DNA of 64,000 nt from Pseudomonas sp. SCB32. Its GTDB lineage: Bacteria > Pseudomonadota > Gammaproteobacteria > Pseudomonadales > Pseudomonadaceae. The notes beneath the pieces were generated by a model. That model did not search any database, was not told the origin of the DNA, and worked only from the letters and a program-made list of their open reading frames with translations. The position numbers and the translations under genes were made by a program. The DNA lies in contig NZ_CP045118.1 in NCBI RefSeq assembly GCF_009189165.1, forward strand, positions 1,674,001 to 1,738,000, read 5' to 3'. Positions 43,961-53,156 of this stretch are shown piece by piece (the stretch's first letter is position 1; each line of letters opens with the position of its first letter).

Positions 43961-45439
43961 ATGCCCCTCGACCTCTCCGCCTTGTTGCTCGGTGCGCTTG
44001 CCGGCCTGTTGCCCATGGCGGCGCTGGCCTGGCGCCTGCAGTCGCAGCGTGTCGCCACGGAGCAGGATGCGACCCTGCTGCGCGAGCGCCTGGCCAATGC
44101 GCAGCTTGCGCAGGACGGCTTGTCCGCCCAGGCCGAGGCGGATCGTGAGGCTTTCCAGCGACTGAGTGGCAGGCATGGCGAATTGTCCGCCGAGGCGGCC
44201 GCTCTGCGTCGCGAGGTTGAGCTGGGCCGGCAGGAGCGTGAGCGCCTGGGCGCGTCGGAGCAGGACTGGCAGGCCGAGCGGGCTGACAAGGAAGTGGAGC
44301 TGCGTCGCCTTTCGGCCGAGCATGCGGCGCTTTCCGCCGAGTTGCGCGAGCAGCAGGACAACCATCAGCAGCGCCTGGGCGACTTGCAGTCGGCGCGGGA
44401 TGACCTGCGCGCTCAATTCGCCGAGCTGGCCGGGAAGATTTTCGACGAGCGCGAACAGCGCTTTGCCGAGTCCAGCCAGCAGCGCCTCGGGCAGTTGCTC
44501 GATCCGCTCAAGGAACGCATCCAGTCCTTCGAGAAGCGGGTGGAGGAGAGCTACCAGGCCGAGGCCCGAGAGCGCTTCTCGCTGACCAAAGAGCTGGAGC
44601 GCCTGCAGCAGTTGAACCTGCGCCTGGGTGAGGAAGCCACCAACCTGACCCGCGCACTGAAGGGGCAGAAGACCCAGGGCAACTGGGGCGAGCTGGTGCT
44701 GGAGCGCGTGCTGGAGCATGCCGGCCTGGAGAAGGGCCGTGAGTACGAAACCCAGGTCAGCCTGCGCGCGCCGGACGGCGAGCGCTTCCAGCCGGACGTG
44801 CTGATCCGCCTGCCCGGCGACAAGCAGGTAGTGGTGGACGCCAAGGTCAGCCTGACGGCCTATCAGCAGTTCATCGCCGCCGAGGACGAGGTGATCCGCC
44901 AGCAGGCGCTGAAGGCTCATGTACTGTCGCTGCGCAGCCATGTGAAGGGTCTGTCCGACAAGGACTACCGCCGCCTGGAAGGCCTGCACAGCCTGGACTT
45001 CGTGCTGTTGTTCATGCCAATCGAGGCAGCCTTCTCGGCGGCGCTGCAGGCCGAGCCGAACCTGTTCCAGGAGGCCTTCGAGCGCAACATCGTGATCGTC
45101 AGCCCGACCACCCTGCTGGCCACGCTGCGGGTGATCGACAGCCTGTGGCGCCAGGAGCGGCAGAACCAGAACGCCCGCGAGATCGCCGAGCGCGCCGGGG
45201 CCCTGTACGACAAGTTCGTGCTCTTCGTGCAGGACCTGGACGAGATGGGCACCCGCCTGCAGCAGCTGGACAAGACCTACGCCGCTGCGCGCAACAAGCT
45301 CTGCGAAGGGCGCGGCAACCTGATCAGCCGCGCCGAACAGGTAAAGCTGCTCGGCGCGCGGGCGAGCAAGAACCTGCCGACGGACTGGCTGGAGCGCGCG
45401 TTGAGCGATGATTCGCCGCTGGTGGAAGAGGGCGAGTAG
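43961..45439 (+). CDS. rmuC: DNA recombination protein RmuC
   Basis: 492 aa. An N-terminal membrane helix (about 3-24) is followed by a long coiled coil (about 30-200) and the RmuC nuclease-like domain (GNWGELVLERVLEHAGLEKG...VDAKVSLTAYQQFI...LDFVLLFMPIEAAFSAAL). Limits inversions at repeats in E. coli, and some homologues affect phage defence. GGAG upstream of ATG. Stand-alone. Confidence 0.93.
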   Translation: MPLDLSALLLGALAGLLPMAALAWRLQSQRVATEQDATLLRERLANAQLAQDGLSAQAEADREAFQRLSGRHGELSAEAAALRREVELGRQERERLGASEQDWQAERADKEVELRRLSAEHAALSAELREQQDNHQQRLGDLQSARDDLRAQFAELAGKIFDEREQRFAESSQQRLGQLLDPLKERIQSFEKRVEESYQAEARERFSLTKELERLQQLNLRLGEEATNLTRALKGQKTQGNWGELVLERVLEHAGLEKGREYETQVSLRAPDGERFQPDVLIRLPGDKQVVVDAKVSLTAYQQFIAAEDEVIRQQALKAHVLSLRSHVKGLSDKDYRRLEGLHSLDFVLLFMPIEAAFSAALQAEPNLFQEAFERNIVIVSPTTLLATLRVIDSLWRQERQNQNAREIAERAGALYDKFVLFVQDLDEMGTRLQQLDKTYAAARNKLCEGRGNLISRAEQVKLLGARASKNLPTDWLERALSDDSPLVEEGE

Positions 45440-45481
45440 GGGCGGCTGGGGACGCGCCTACAAAAAACACTGGGCGATCCG

Positions 45482-46828
45482 TCAGAACAGCGAGTAGGGC
45501 TTGCCCGCCGTGCCATCGGCGAATCGCTGCAGCCGGAAGGCGTGCAGGTCCATTCCGGGATCGCCCCTGTGTATCCACTGGCTCATCAACTGGCCGACGA
45601 TCGGCCCCATGGCGAATCCATGGCCGCAGAAGCCCGTGGCGATCAGCAGTCCGGGCACTTGCGCTGGTGCATCGAGCACCGGAATGCCGTCGGGCAGCAC
45701 GTCGATCAGTCCCGCCCAGCTTTCCACGACTTTCACATCGCGTAGTGCCGGGAAGGCCTTCGCCAGATTCTGCTGTGCCGTGAAGACACGCGCGGTGTTC
45801 GCCTTTACCTGCGGATCACGCTCACCGAGTACCGGGCCGTTCACGCTTCTTTCCGAACCGGGCAGGCGCTGGCACAGGTCATGGAAAAGCGCGCCATTGA
45901 GCTTAAAGGAGAAGCCCGCGCGGTGCTCCGGCAGGTGCGGCAGATAGTGTTTGGCCCCGCGCAGGTAATCGAGGTTGAGGTCGATGTCGGCCTGGGTTTC
46001 GTCAGCGAGGTTGATGCTGCCATCGGCGCGCTGGCGGAAGCCGATTCCATGGCCGATGAAGCTTTGCGCGCCGACGTCCGGGCCGGGGCTGGTGCGCGAA
46101 ACGGTGCAACGTACGGCCTGTTGCGGCAGCTCCAGGCCGAGGCTCTGCACCAGGCGCCAACTGCTGGCGCCCGCGCAGACCAGCAGGTGTCGGGTTTTCA
46201 CATAGCCGCGTTCGGTTTGTACGCCGCAGATGGCACCGGCGGCGCGATCGCTGCCAGTGACGCCACAGCCTTCGACGAACAGTGCTCCGCGTTCGATGGC
46301 GCGCAAGGCGTAGCCGGGAGCGACGCGGCGCGGTTCGGCCTGGCCGTCATTGGCGGTGTACAGGGCGCCCAGTGCGGGGTCGCTCAGCGCCGGCATCAGT
46401 TGCGCGACTTCCGCGCGGCTCAGCAATCGGGTGCCGAGGCCGAAGTTGGCGGCGACCTTCAGCCAGTCTTCGTACTTGCGCTGCTGCTCGGGCGTTTCGG
46501 CCAGGTACAGGCAGCCGCCCTGGCGCCATTCCAGCGGCAGTTGCAGCTCCTCTTCCAGGCGTTCCCACAGCGGAATCGCCGCCATCATCAACGGCACTTC
46601 CGCCGGATCGCGCGCCTGTTGGCGGACGAAGCCCCAGGCGCGGGTGGATTGCTGGCTGGCGATCCCGGCCTTGTCCAGCACCAGTACGCTCAGGCCCTGA
46701 CCGGCGAGCTGCCAGGCGGTGGCGCAGCCCATGATGCCGCTGCCGGCGATGACCACGTCCACCTGATCCGGCAGGCGCTCCACACGGGAGGAAAGGGCGG
46801 GGTGAAGCGGATAGGTTCCCATCGGCAT
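45482..46828 (-). CDS. FAD-dependent amine/D-amino-acid oxidase (DadA/DAO-like)
   Basis: 448 aa. N-terminal FAD-binding Rossmann motif VDVVIAGSGIMGCATAWQLA (GxGxxG, about 30). C-terminal DAO motif WAGLIDVLPDGIPVLDAP...IATGFCGHGFAMGPIVGQL. Oxidatively deaminates an amine or amino acid. The substrate is unclear, perhaps sarcosine or a D-amino acid. Start 46828 chosen (AGGGA nine bases upstream). A second ATG lies two codons on. Long upstream open frame is not coding. Confidence 0.88.
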   Translation of the reverse strand: MPMGTYPLHPALSSRVERLPDQVDVVIAGSGIMGCATAWQLAGQGLSVLVLDKAGIASQQSTRAWGFVRQQARDPAEVPLMMAAIPLWERLEEELQLPLEWRQGGCLYLAETPEQQRKYEDWLKVAANFGLGTRLLSRAEVAQLMPALSDPALGALYTANDGQAEPRRVAPGYALRAIERGALFVEGCGVTGSDRAAGAICGVQTERGYVKTRHLLVCAGASSWRLVQSLGLELPQQAVRCTVSRTSPGPDVGAQSFIGHGIGFRQRADGSINLADETQADIDLNLDYLRGAKHYLPHLPEHRAGFSFKLNGALFHDLCQRLPGSERSVNGPVLGERDPQVKANTARVFTAQQNLAKAFPALRDVKVVESWAGLIDVLPDGIPVLDAPAQVPGLLIATGFCGHGFAMGPIVGQLMSQWIHRGDPGMDLHAFRLQRFADGTAGKPYSLF

Positions 46829-46916
46829 ACGGCGGCATCCCTGATTCGAATAACGGATGCCGCAGTATGCGATTGACGTGCGCCGCGCATCCACTGCGCG
46901 GGCGCGGCGACAGGCC

Positions 46917-47807
46917 CTATGAGGCGCGCGCGGCCCGGCTGGCGGCCGGCGAACGCGCCAGGTAGTCCAGCGCTTCCTGGGTGTTGGCTTCATGGTCCGG
47001 GTGGTACCAGGGCTTGAAGTAGCGCAAGAAGCTGGTGGCCAGGGAGCTGATCTTCGGCAGCACGCCGGACTTCGAACCATCACGCCAGATTGCGGCGAAG
47101 GAGCGCGGATTGGCGATGGTCGGGTCCTGCCGCGACAGGGTGCGGGTGCCGAAGGCGAACAAATAGATGATCAGCGGCCACACCACGAACATCCACAACT
47201 GCCGGCTGACAAAGGTGCCGCCCAGGTGCACGTGCAGGTCATGGGCGACATTGCGGTGCTCCACTTCCTCGGCGCCGTGCCAGCGGAACAGGTCGAGCAG
47301 CACCGGGTCGGCCTTGGCGCGGTCCAGCGCATCGGCTTCGAGAATCCACTTGCCGAGGATGCAGGTGAAGTGCTCCACCGCCGCGACGATGGCGCAGCGC
47401 TGGCCGATCCACCATCGCTTCAGCCAGGGGGTGCGATTGAACAGTTCAGTGCCCAGCGGCGTGTCGCTGAGCAACTGCTCGAACAGGTAGTCCATGACCT
47501 TCAGATAGCGCGTGGAGTCGATGCCGTGATGACTCAGGTAGCGCTCCAAAGCACCCGAGTGGGCGCGGGCGTGCATGGCTTCCTGGCGGATGAAGCCCTG
47601 CACGTCCTCGCGCAGCCGGCCTTCCTTCACGAAGGGCAGCGCCTTGTTGTAGAGCCGGCAGAACCACAATTCGCCCGCCGGCAGCATCATGTGGATGACG
47701 TTGATCGCGTGAGACGCCTCGGCCTCGCCGGGAATCCAGTGCAGCGGCGAATCGGTGTAGTCGAACTGCACCTTGCGTTGCACGAGCTTGTGATGATGGT
47801 CGTTCAT
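46917..47807 (-). CDS. Metal-dependent hydrolase-like membrane protein (PF10118 type)
   Basis: 296 aa. Conserved acidic/His motifs typical of the family: RQEAMHARAHSGALERYL and AVEHFTCILG with HGAEEVEHRNVAHDL. These resemble di-iron ligand sets (ExxH). A membrane helix follows (LWMFVVWPLIIYLFAFG). Third gene of the M24/hydrolase-SDR operon (its start is 8 nt from the SDR stop). Homologues occur in lipid and aromatic catabolism clusters. Reaction unknown. Confidence 0.82.
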   Translation of the reverse strand: MNDHHHKLVQRKVQFDYTDSPLHWIPGEAEASHAINVIHMMLPAGELWFCRLYNKALPFVKEGRLREDVQGFIRQEAMHARAHSGALERYLSHHGIDSTRYLKVMDYLFEQLLSDTPLGTELFNRTPWLKRWWIGQRCAIVAAVEHFTCILGKWILEADALDRAKADPVLLDLFRWHGAEEVEHRNVAHDLHVHLGGTFVSRQLWMFVVWPLIIYLFAFGTRTLSRQDPTIANPRSFAAIWRDGSKSGVLPKISSLATSFLRYFKPWYHPDHEANTQEALDYLARSPAASRAARAS

Positions 47808-47815
47808 GGCAGTTC

Positions 47816-49588
47816 TCAGGCAGTGAGATTGAGGCGGGCGAACAGGCGCGACAGCCAGGGCATGAAGCGCCATTGCAGGGCGCCCAGGTGCACTTCGCTG
47901 CCGACCTTCACCACCGGCTGGTTGCGCTCTACCGCGCGGGTGATGCGCTCGCCGACGGTGTCCGGGCTGAGCCGGCGCCGACGGTAGAAACGCTGCACTT
48001 TCGCGCGGTGTTTCGCCTGTTGTTCGTCATCCAGGCCGGCAAAGCGCGTGGCCTGGACGATACCGGTGTCGACGAAACCTGGGCACGCCGCGCTGACGCC
48101 GATGCCATGGCCGGCCAATTCAGCGCGTAGGCATTCGCTGAGCATCAGCACTGCCGCCTTGCTGGTGGCGTAGGCCGGGTAGTTGCGTGAAGGCGCGAAG
48201 GCCACGCCGGAGGCGACGTTGACCAGGTGCCCCGGCTTGCCGCTCTCCACCATCTGCATGCCGAACAGCCGGCAACCGTCGATCACGCTCCACAGGTTGA
48301 TGCGCAGCAGGCGCTCCCATTCCTGCGGGGTGGTCTTGAGCATCGGCCCGGCCAGGCCGATGCCGGCATTGCTGACCACGACATCGGGCACGCCGAGGCT
48401 GCTTTTCACCCACTGGGCAAAGCGCTCCATGGCGGCACTGTCGCCCACGTCCACGCAATAGCTGTGAGCCGTGGCGCCGACCGCGCGGGCCAGCTCGGCG
48501 CTACGTTCGGCAGCGGCCGGGTCGATGTCTGCGGCCAGTACGCTGGCGCCGCGTTCGGCGAAACTCAGCAGGGTCGAGCGACCGATACCGCCGCCCGCGC
48601 CGGTGACGACCACCAGCTTGCCGGCGAACGGGCCAGAGCCCGGTTTCAGAGCGGCGCGCTGCAATTCCGGCGTGGCCTCGCCGCCCTCGATATGGCTGAC
48701 GAATTCGTCGATCCACTTGCCCAGCCGGGTCGGTTCGGCGAGCAGTTGCCAGTGTCCGGCAGTGACATCGCGGCGCCACAGGCGCGGCGCCCACAGCGAG
48801 AGCTGCTGGAAGAGTTGCTGGCCGACGTAGCGGTCGCGGGTCGGCACGATGAGTTGCACCGGCACCTCGGTGTGGCGCTTGCGCGGCTTGAAGAGCGAGG
48901 TGATGAAGTTGGCCCGGTAGAGCTTCACCCCGTGTTCGCCGTCGCTGGCCTGGTGCGGGTTGCGCACCGGGTTGCGGATGCCCTCGACCTTGCGCAGGTA
49001 CTGCGGCCACAGTTTTGCCGCGCCGAAGCGCCAGGACAGCGATGGCAGCAGCGGCAGGTGGAAGTAGTAGATGTACCAGGAGTGCAGCAGCTGGCTGAAC
49101 ATCTGCAGCAGCGCGCGCGGGGTCTTGTGGCGCAGGCGGTCGCGCATCCAGAAGCCGACGTGATCCAGGCAGGGGCCGGAGACGCTGGTATAGGACGCGA
49201 TGCGCGCGCGCAGCTCGGGATCAGTGACGCTTTCCCAGGTCTGGATCGAGCCCCAGTCGTGGGCCACCAGGTGCACCGCGCGCTGCGGGCTGACCGCATC
49301 GAGCACGGCCTTGAGGTCCTGGCTGAGCAGTTCCAGTCGGTAGTCGCGGGTCTTGCGCGGCTTGTCCGATTCGCCAGCGCCGCGCACGTCGTAGGCCACC
49401 AGTTGGAAGCGTCCCGAGAGGTGGCGGATCAGTGGCAGCCAGGTTTCATGGTTGTCCGGGTAGCCGTGGACGAACAGCACCATCGGCAGGTGAGCCTCGC
49501 CCCAGCGCCACACGGCCAGGCGTACGTTGCCGGACTGCACGTCCAGCCGTTCCGGCGCCGGCAGGGTCTTCTCCAGCATGGCGTTCAT
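47816..49588 (-). CDS. Alpha/beta hydrolase - short-chain dehydrogenase fusion
   Basis: 590 aa with two enzymes in one chain. Residues about 20-300 are an alpha/beta hydrolase (VLFVHGYPDNHETW oxyanion region; HDWGSIQTWE, nucleophile elbow with Asp-Trp-Gly as in epoxide hydrolases). Residues about 318-560 are an SDR (VVVTGAGGGIGRS, NAGIGLAGP, catalytic YATSK). Start overlaps the M24 gene stop by 4 nt. Suggests hydrolysis followed by redox of a hydrophobic substrate. Such fusions occur in Pseudomonas and actinobacteria, but the substrate is unknown. Confidence 0.88.
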   Translation of the reverse strand: MNAMLEKTLPAPERLDVQSGNVRLAVWRWGEAHLPMVLFVHGYPDNHETWLPLIRHLSGRFQLVAYDVRGAGESDKPRKTRDYRLELLSQDLKAVLDAVSPQRAVHLVAHDWGSIQTWESVTDPELRARIASYTSVSGPCLDHVGFWMRDRLRHKTPRALLQMFSQLLHSWYIYYFHLPLLPSLSWRFGAAKLWPQYLRKVEGIRNPVRNPHQASDGEHGVKLYRANFITSLFKPRKRHTEVPVQLIVPTRDRYVGQQLFQQLSLWAPRLWRRDVTAGHWQLLAEPTRLGKWIDEFVSHIEGGEATPELQRAALKPGSGPFAGKLVVVTGAGGGIGRSTLLSFAERGASVLAADIDPAAAERSAELARAVGATAHSYCVDVGDSAAMERFAQWVKSSLGVPDVVVSNAGIGLAGPMLKTTPQEWERLLRINLWSVIDGCRLFGMQMVESGKPGHLVNVASGVAFAPSRNYPAYATSKAAVLMLSECLRAELAGHGIGVSAACPGFVDTGIVQATRFAGLDDEQQAKHRAKVQRFYRRRRLSPDTVGERITRAVERNQPVVKVGSEVHLGALQWRFMPWLSRLFARLNLTA

Positions 49589-50469
49589 GCCACCTCCCGC
49601 CGCGCCGGGGCGCTGATCAGGTCACGGGTGACCCAGCGGCGCACGTGGGGCAGGTCGTCGTCCAGCCAGTAGGCGTCGTCCTCGGTGACCACCAGCAGCT
49701 CCTCGAACTTGGCGCCCACGCCGCGCAGGCCCAGGTGCGGCTCGACGGCCCAGAGGCCGGGCGTGGGCGCATGTTGCGAACGATCATTGCTCGACCACAG
49801 CGGCGACCAGCCTTCGCGGCGGCCGGTGATCAGGGCGTTCTTCATCAGCGTGGCAATATTGCGCACGCCAAAGCGTGCGAGCGATGGACCGGTGTTGCGC
49901 GCGCCGAGTTTTTCCACGCGGTGCGCCAGCACTTCGAAGGGATAGGCCTTGTGTCGCGGCAGGGTGCCCTGGCGCTGGCACAGGCGGTCCACCGACTGGC
50001 TGACTTCGGCCAGCGGCAGGCGCTGGCGCACCTGCTCGACGATCAGGTTGCGGTGCGCCAGCAGGTCGTCCATCAGGCGCTCCACCAGCAGGTTGTGGCC
50101 GAGTGCGCCGGAGTAGCCTACGTCGGCGGTGTAGGCGCCCAGGGTCGGCGCGCAGTCGAGGATGAAGGGCATGCCTTCCTCCAGGCGCTGCTTGCCGGGG
50201 TAGAAGGCCAGGTTGAAGCCGCCCAGGTGGCGCAGGCCGTCGAAGCCCTTGAACGAGGTGCGCGGGCCGAACCAGGCAAAGGGCTGGTGGAACCAGTCGC
50301 GCACGCCGTGATCGAGCAGCCAGGTCTTCATCAGGGCGGCGGTCTCGCGCTCGCTGATGCCCGGGCGCAGTTCGCCGGCAATGGTTTCGCAGCAGCGATA
50401 GGCCAGCTGCTGAATCTCGCGGAAGTGCCGCAGGTCTTCGGAAGTGGGCACCCAGGCGCCTTGGGACAT
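49585..50469 (-). CDS. M24-family (aminopeptidase/creatinase-fold) protein
   Basis: 294 aa, start MSQGAWVPTSEDLRHF with TGGAGAAGG upstream. Pita-bread fold with candidate metal ligands FILDCAPTLGAYTADVGYSG (two Asp), HKAYPFEVLAH (His) and LWAVEPHLGL (Glu). First gene of the three-gene leftward operon, ending 4 nt inside the fusion gene. Upstream is a perfect 11-bp palindrome near the expected promoter. Substrate unknown. Confidence 0.85.
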   Translation of the reverse strand: MSQGAWVPTSEDLRHFREIQQLAYRCCETIAGELRPGISERETAALMKTWLLDHGVRDWFHQPFAWFGPRTSFKGFDGLRHLGGFNLAFYPGKQRLEEGMPFILDCAPTLGAYTADVGYSGALGHNLLVERLMDDLLAHRNLIVEQVRQRLPLAEVSQSVDRLCQRQGTLPRHKAYPFEVLAHRVEKLGARNTGPSLARFGVRNIATLMKNALITGRREGWSPLWSSNDRSQHAPTPGLWAVEPHLGLRGVGAKFEELLVVTEDDAYWLDDDLPHVRRWVTRDLISAPARREVA

Positions 50470-50494
50470 GGCCTTCTCCAGGCTGGTTGTTGTT

Positions 50495-50520
50495 ATCGTG
50501 ACATTGAGCAATGTCACGAT
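50495..50520. promoter_or_regulatory. Perfect palindrome, probable operator
   Basis: ATCGTGACATT-GAGC-AATGTCACGAT, 11-bp half-sites with a 4-bp spacer, 26 bp before the M24 gene and about 220 bp before the divergent MerR gene. Likely bound by that MerR regulator or another dimeric repressor. Confidence 0.7.
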
Positions 50521-50740
50521 CGATGCTGACCCATCGACGGGCTTTGCGCCATGCCGTGCGCGCCGGGTCTGAAGTGTTACCGGGGCGGGGAGCCACTGGT
50601 GGCGCGGGTTGCGGCCGGCAGGGCGGAATCTGGTGGGTGCAGTTCCCGTCTTTGGTTGGGCCTCGGGGATGAGAAGGGGATCACCGAAGGATTAATCCTT
50701 CCGATTGTTCCGGGGGCACGTCGATGGCTATCATCCGGCC

Positions 50741-51559
50741 ATGAGCACACCCCTGAACCTCCTGCAGCGCCTGCTGCAACGCCCGGATGACGCGCCTTCC
50801 GCGCTGGAAGACGAGCGCGAGTACTCGGTGGATGAACTGGCCCGCGAGGGCGGCACCACGGTGCGCAACCTGCGCGCCTACCAGGATCGTGGCCTGCTGC
50901 CGCCCCCCGAGCGCCGGGGCCGCGCCGGGGTGTACTTCGCCAGCCACCTACGTCGCTTGCGCTTGATTAACCGCTTGCTGGAGCGCGGCTACAACATCGC
51001 CAACATCAAGGAACTGCTGGAGAGCTGGGAGCACGGCCATGACCTGGACCATGTACTCGGCCTCGACGAAGCCATCGTCGGCCCATGGAACCTGGAGACG
51101 GCCGGAAGCATCGAGTTCAGCGAGCTGCAGGCGCTGTTCGGTGGCGAGCTCAATGATGCGGTGATCGATCAGGCGCTGGCGCAGGGCCTGCTGGCCTTCG
51201 ACGGCGAACGCATCAGTATTCCCAGCCCGCGCCTGTTCAACGCCGGCGTCGAGCTGTACCGCGCCGGCATTCCGCTGGCCGCGCTGCTGGATCACTTGGC
51301 CGTGCTGCGCACCGATACCGAACACCTGGCCGCCGGCATCGTGCGCCTGGTGGTGACTCATCTGGTGGACAAGCCCGGCGCCGACCTGCTGCCCGGTGCG
51401 GCCGATCTGGAGCGTCTCGCCGAGGTGTTCCAGCGCCTGCGGCCGGTGGCCGAGCAGGTGGTGCTGGTGGAGCTGGCGCGAGGCCTGAAGCGTTCGGCCA
51501 ACGAGATGCTCGGGGAGCGCGTGGGGGAAATCCTCCGCCGCCTGGAAACCCCGGAATAA
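50741..51559 (+). CDS. MerR-family transcriptional regulator
   Basis: 272 aa. N-terminal winged-helix REYSVDELAREGGTTVRNLRAYQDRGLLPPPERRGRAGVYFASHLRRLRLINRLLERGYNIANIKELLE, followed by a long effector domain rather than a metal-binding tail, so an organic ligand is likely. Divergent from the M24/fusion/hydrolase operon and its probable regulator. ATG at 50741. Weak ribosome site. Confidence 0.9.
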   Translation: MSTPLNLLQRLLQRPDDAPSALEDEREYSVDELAREGGTTVRNLRAYQDRGLLPPPERRGRAGVYFASHLRRLRLINRLLERGYNIANIKELLESWEHGHDLDHVLGLDEAIVGPWNLETAGSIEFSELQALFGGELNDAVIDQALAQGLLAFDGERISIPSPRLFNAGVELYRAGIPLAALLDHLAVLRTDTEHLAAGIVRLVVTHLVDKPGADLLPGAADLERLAEVFQRLRPVAEQVVLVELARGLKRSANEMLGERVGEILRRLETPE

Positions 51560-51563
51560 GCAG

Positions 51564-52472
51564 TCAGCTGGCTGCCTGGGCCAGCTTGCCACGCAGCCAG
51601 CGCCGCGCCGGGTCGTCCTCGCTGGCCTCCGACCAGATCTGCACGAAATCGAATGGGGCCAGTTTCAGCGGCGGCTCGAAGCTGGCCAGGCCATGGCTTT
51701 CGAGATCGTCCGGAAGCATCCGCGCAGCAATCGTCAGCACCAGATCGGTGCCCGCCAACAGGCTGGGCGCCACGCTGAAATGCGGCACGGTAGAGGCCAC
51801 CTGACGGCGCCGGCCGAGTTTTTCCAGATGACTGTCGATCTCTTCCGCCGGGCTCTGCTGCAGGGCGACCCGCAGGTGCGGAGCGGCGAGGTAGTCGTCG
51901 AGGTCCAGGCGCTTGCGGCCGCCCAGTGTTTCGCGCGAGCACAGGCAGACGAAGCGTTCCTCGAACAAGCGCTGCACGCGCAGCCCTTCCGGCAGCATCG
52001 GGAAGACCCCGAGGGCGCCATCCAGCTCGCCGCTCGCCACCTGCTCGGCCATGCCCACGCGCGAGGCCTGGCGTACGTCCAGGTGAATGCCCGACGCCTC
52101 GCGGCGCAGGATCGGCAGCAGCGTTGGCAACACCACCCAGGCGCCGTAGTCGGACATGCCCAGGCGCAGCTCCAGTTCGGCGCTGGCCGGCTCGAAATCG
52201 TCGCCCAGCACCAGCCGGCGCACGCTGCCGAGAATCTCGTGCAGCGGCCCGGCCAGTTCGAAGGCTCGGCGGGTCAGCTGCATCTGGTTGCCGGCGCGCA
52301 CCAGCAGCGGGTCGTCGAGCAGGTCGCGCAGGCGACCCAGCGCATGGCTCACCGCCGGCTGGGTCATGGCCAGGCGCTCGGCCGCGCGGGAGACATGGCG
52401 CTCATCCAGCAAGGCGTCGAGGATCACCAGCAGGTTGAGGTCGATACGGCGCAAGTCATGAACTGGGTGCAT
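51564..52472 (-). CDS. LysR-family transcriptional regulator
   Basis: 302 aa, NodD/LysR-type N-terminus DLRRIDLNLLVILDALLDERHVSRAAERLAMTQPAVSHALGRLRDLL, effector domain thereafter. Convergent with MerR (5 nt apart) and divergent from the DMT exporter, with only 82 bp between, so it is its likely regulator. Confidence 0.92.
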   Translation of the reverse strand: MHPVHDLRRIDLNLLVILDALLDERHVSRAAERLAMTQPAVSHALGRLRDLLDDPLLVRAGNQMQLTRRAFELAGPLHEILGSVRRLVLGDDFEPASAELELRLGMSDYGAWVVLPTLLPILRREASGIHLDVRQASRVGMAEQVASGELDGALGVFPMLPEGLRVQRLFEERFVCLCSRETLGGRKRLDLDDYLAAPHLRVALQQSPAEEIDSHLEKLGRRRQVASTVPHFSVAPSLLAGTDLVLTIAARMLPDDLESHGLASFEPPLKLAPFDFVQIWSEASEDDPARRWLRGKLAQAAS

Positions 52473-52554
52473 TCAGGGTGTACCAATCATTCATTTCCAT
52501 GCGCTGGATGGATAGCAGAAGCTGCATTCATCGACAAGAAACGGAGGAAAGTCG

Positions 52555-53013
52555 ATGTCGAAACTGCTTCTTCTGCTGCCCGCCATCGGCGTGGGCGCGC
52601 TGGTCGCCTTGCAGGCCGGCAGCAACTCCCTGCTGGGTCGCCAATTGGGCCATCCGTTGAGCGCAAGCCTGACTTCGCTGGGCGTTAGCCTGGCGGCGGT
52701 AATCATCGCGCTGCTGGCCTTTCGTGTGCCGCTTCCGCCGGCAGCGGGTATCGCCGCTACGCCCTGGTGGGGCTGGCTGGGCGGGCTGTTCGGTGCGGCC
52801 TATCTGACCGTGGCGGTGATGCTGGCGCCGCAGCTGGGCGCGGCGACCTTCCTGGCCTGCGTGGTGGCCGGGCAGATGCTGATGTCGGCGCTGTGCGACC
52901 AGTTCGGCTGGGCCGGTTTTCCGGTACGGCGGTTGTCGCCCGAGGGTGTGCTGGCCGTCGGGCTGATCATCGCCGGGGTGGTGTTGTTGCAGTGGCGGGG
53001 GAGGGTGGCTTGA
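52555..53013 (+). CDS. DMT-superfamily (DUF606/YdcZ-like) exporter
   Basis: 152 aa with five hydrophobic helices, internal GALVALQAGSNSLLGRQLGHPL and GLFGAAYLTVAVMLAPQLGAATFLACVVAGQM motifs of the half-size YdcZ family. ACGGAGGAA ribosome site. Divergent LysR next door. Substrate unknown. Confidence 0.88.
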   Translation: MSKLLLLLPAIGVGALVALQAGSNSLLGRQLGHPLSASLTSLGVSLAAVIIALLAFRVPLPPAAGIAATPWWGWLGGLFGAAYLTVAVMLAPQLGAATFLACVVAGQMLMSALCDQFGWAGFPVRRLSPEGVLAVGLIIAGVVLLQWRGRVA

Positions 53014-53040
53014 AGAGGTTTTGCTGAGGGGGCTGGGCGG

Positions 53041-53125
53041 GTTCGCGAGCAAGCTCGCTCCTACAGGGAAAAGCTGGCGTGCTCTTCGTAGAGCCGAGGG
53101 GGACGCCTAGTCCTTGCTCGCGAAC
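53041..53125. repeat. REP/BIME-like element
   Basis: GTTCGCGAGCAAG (53041-53053) is exactly repeated in inverse at 53113-53125. Inside it the smaller hairpin GCGAGC-AA-GCTCGC is followed by TCCTACAG, the typical Pseudomonas REP sequence. Lies between convergent genes. Confidence 0.8.
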
Positions 53126-53156
53126 CGCCGCCACTGCCAAGGCGTGGCAGGGCGGC

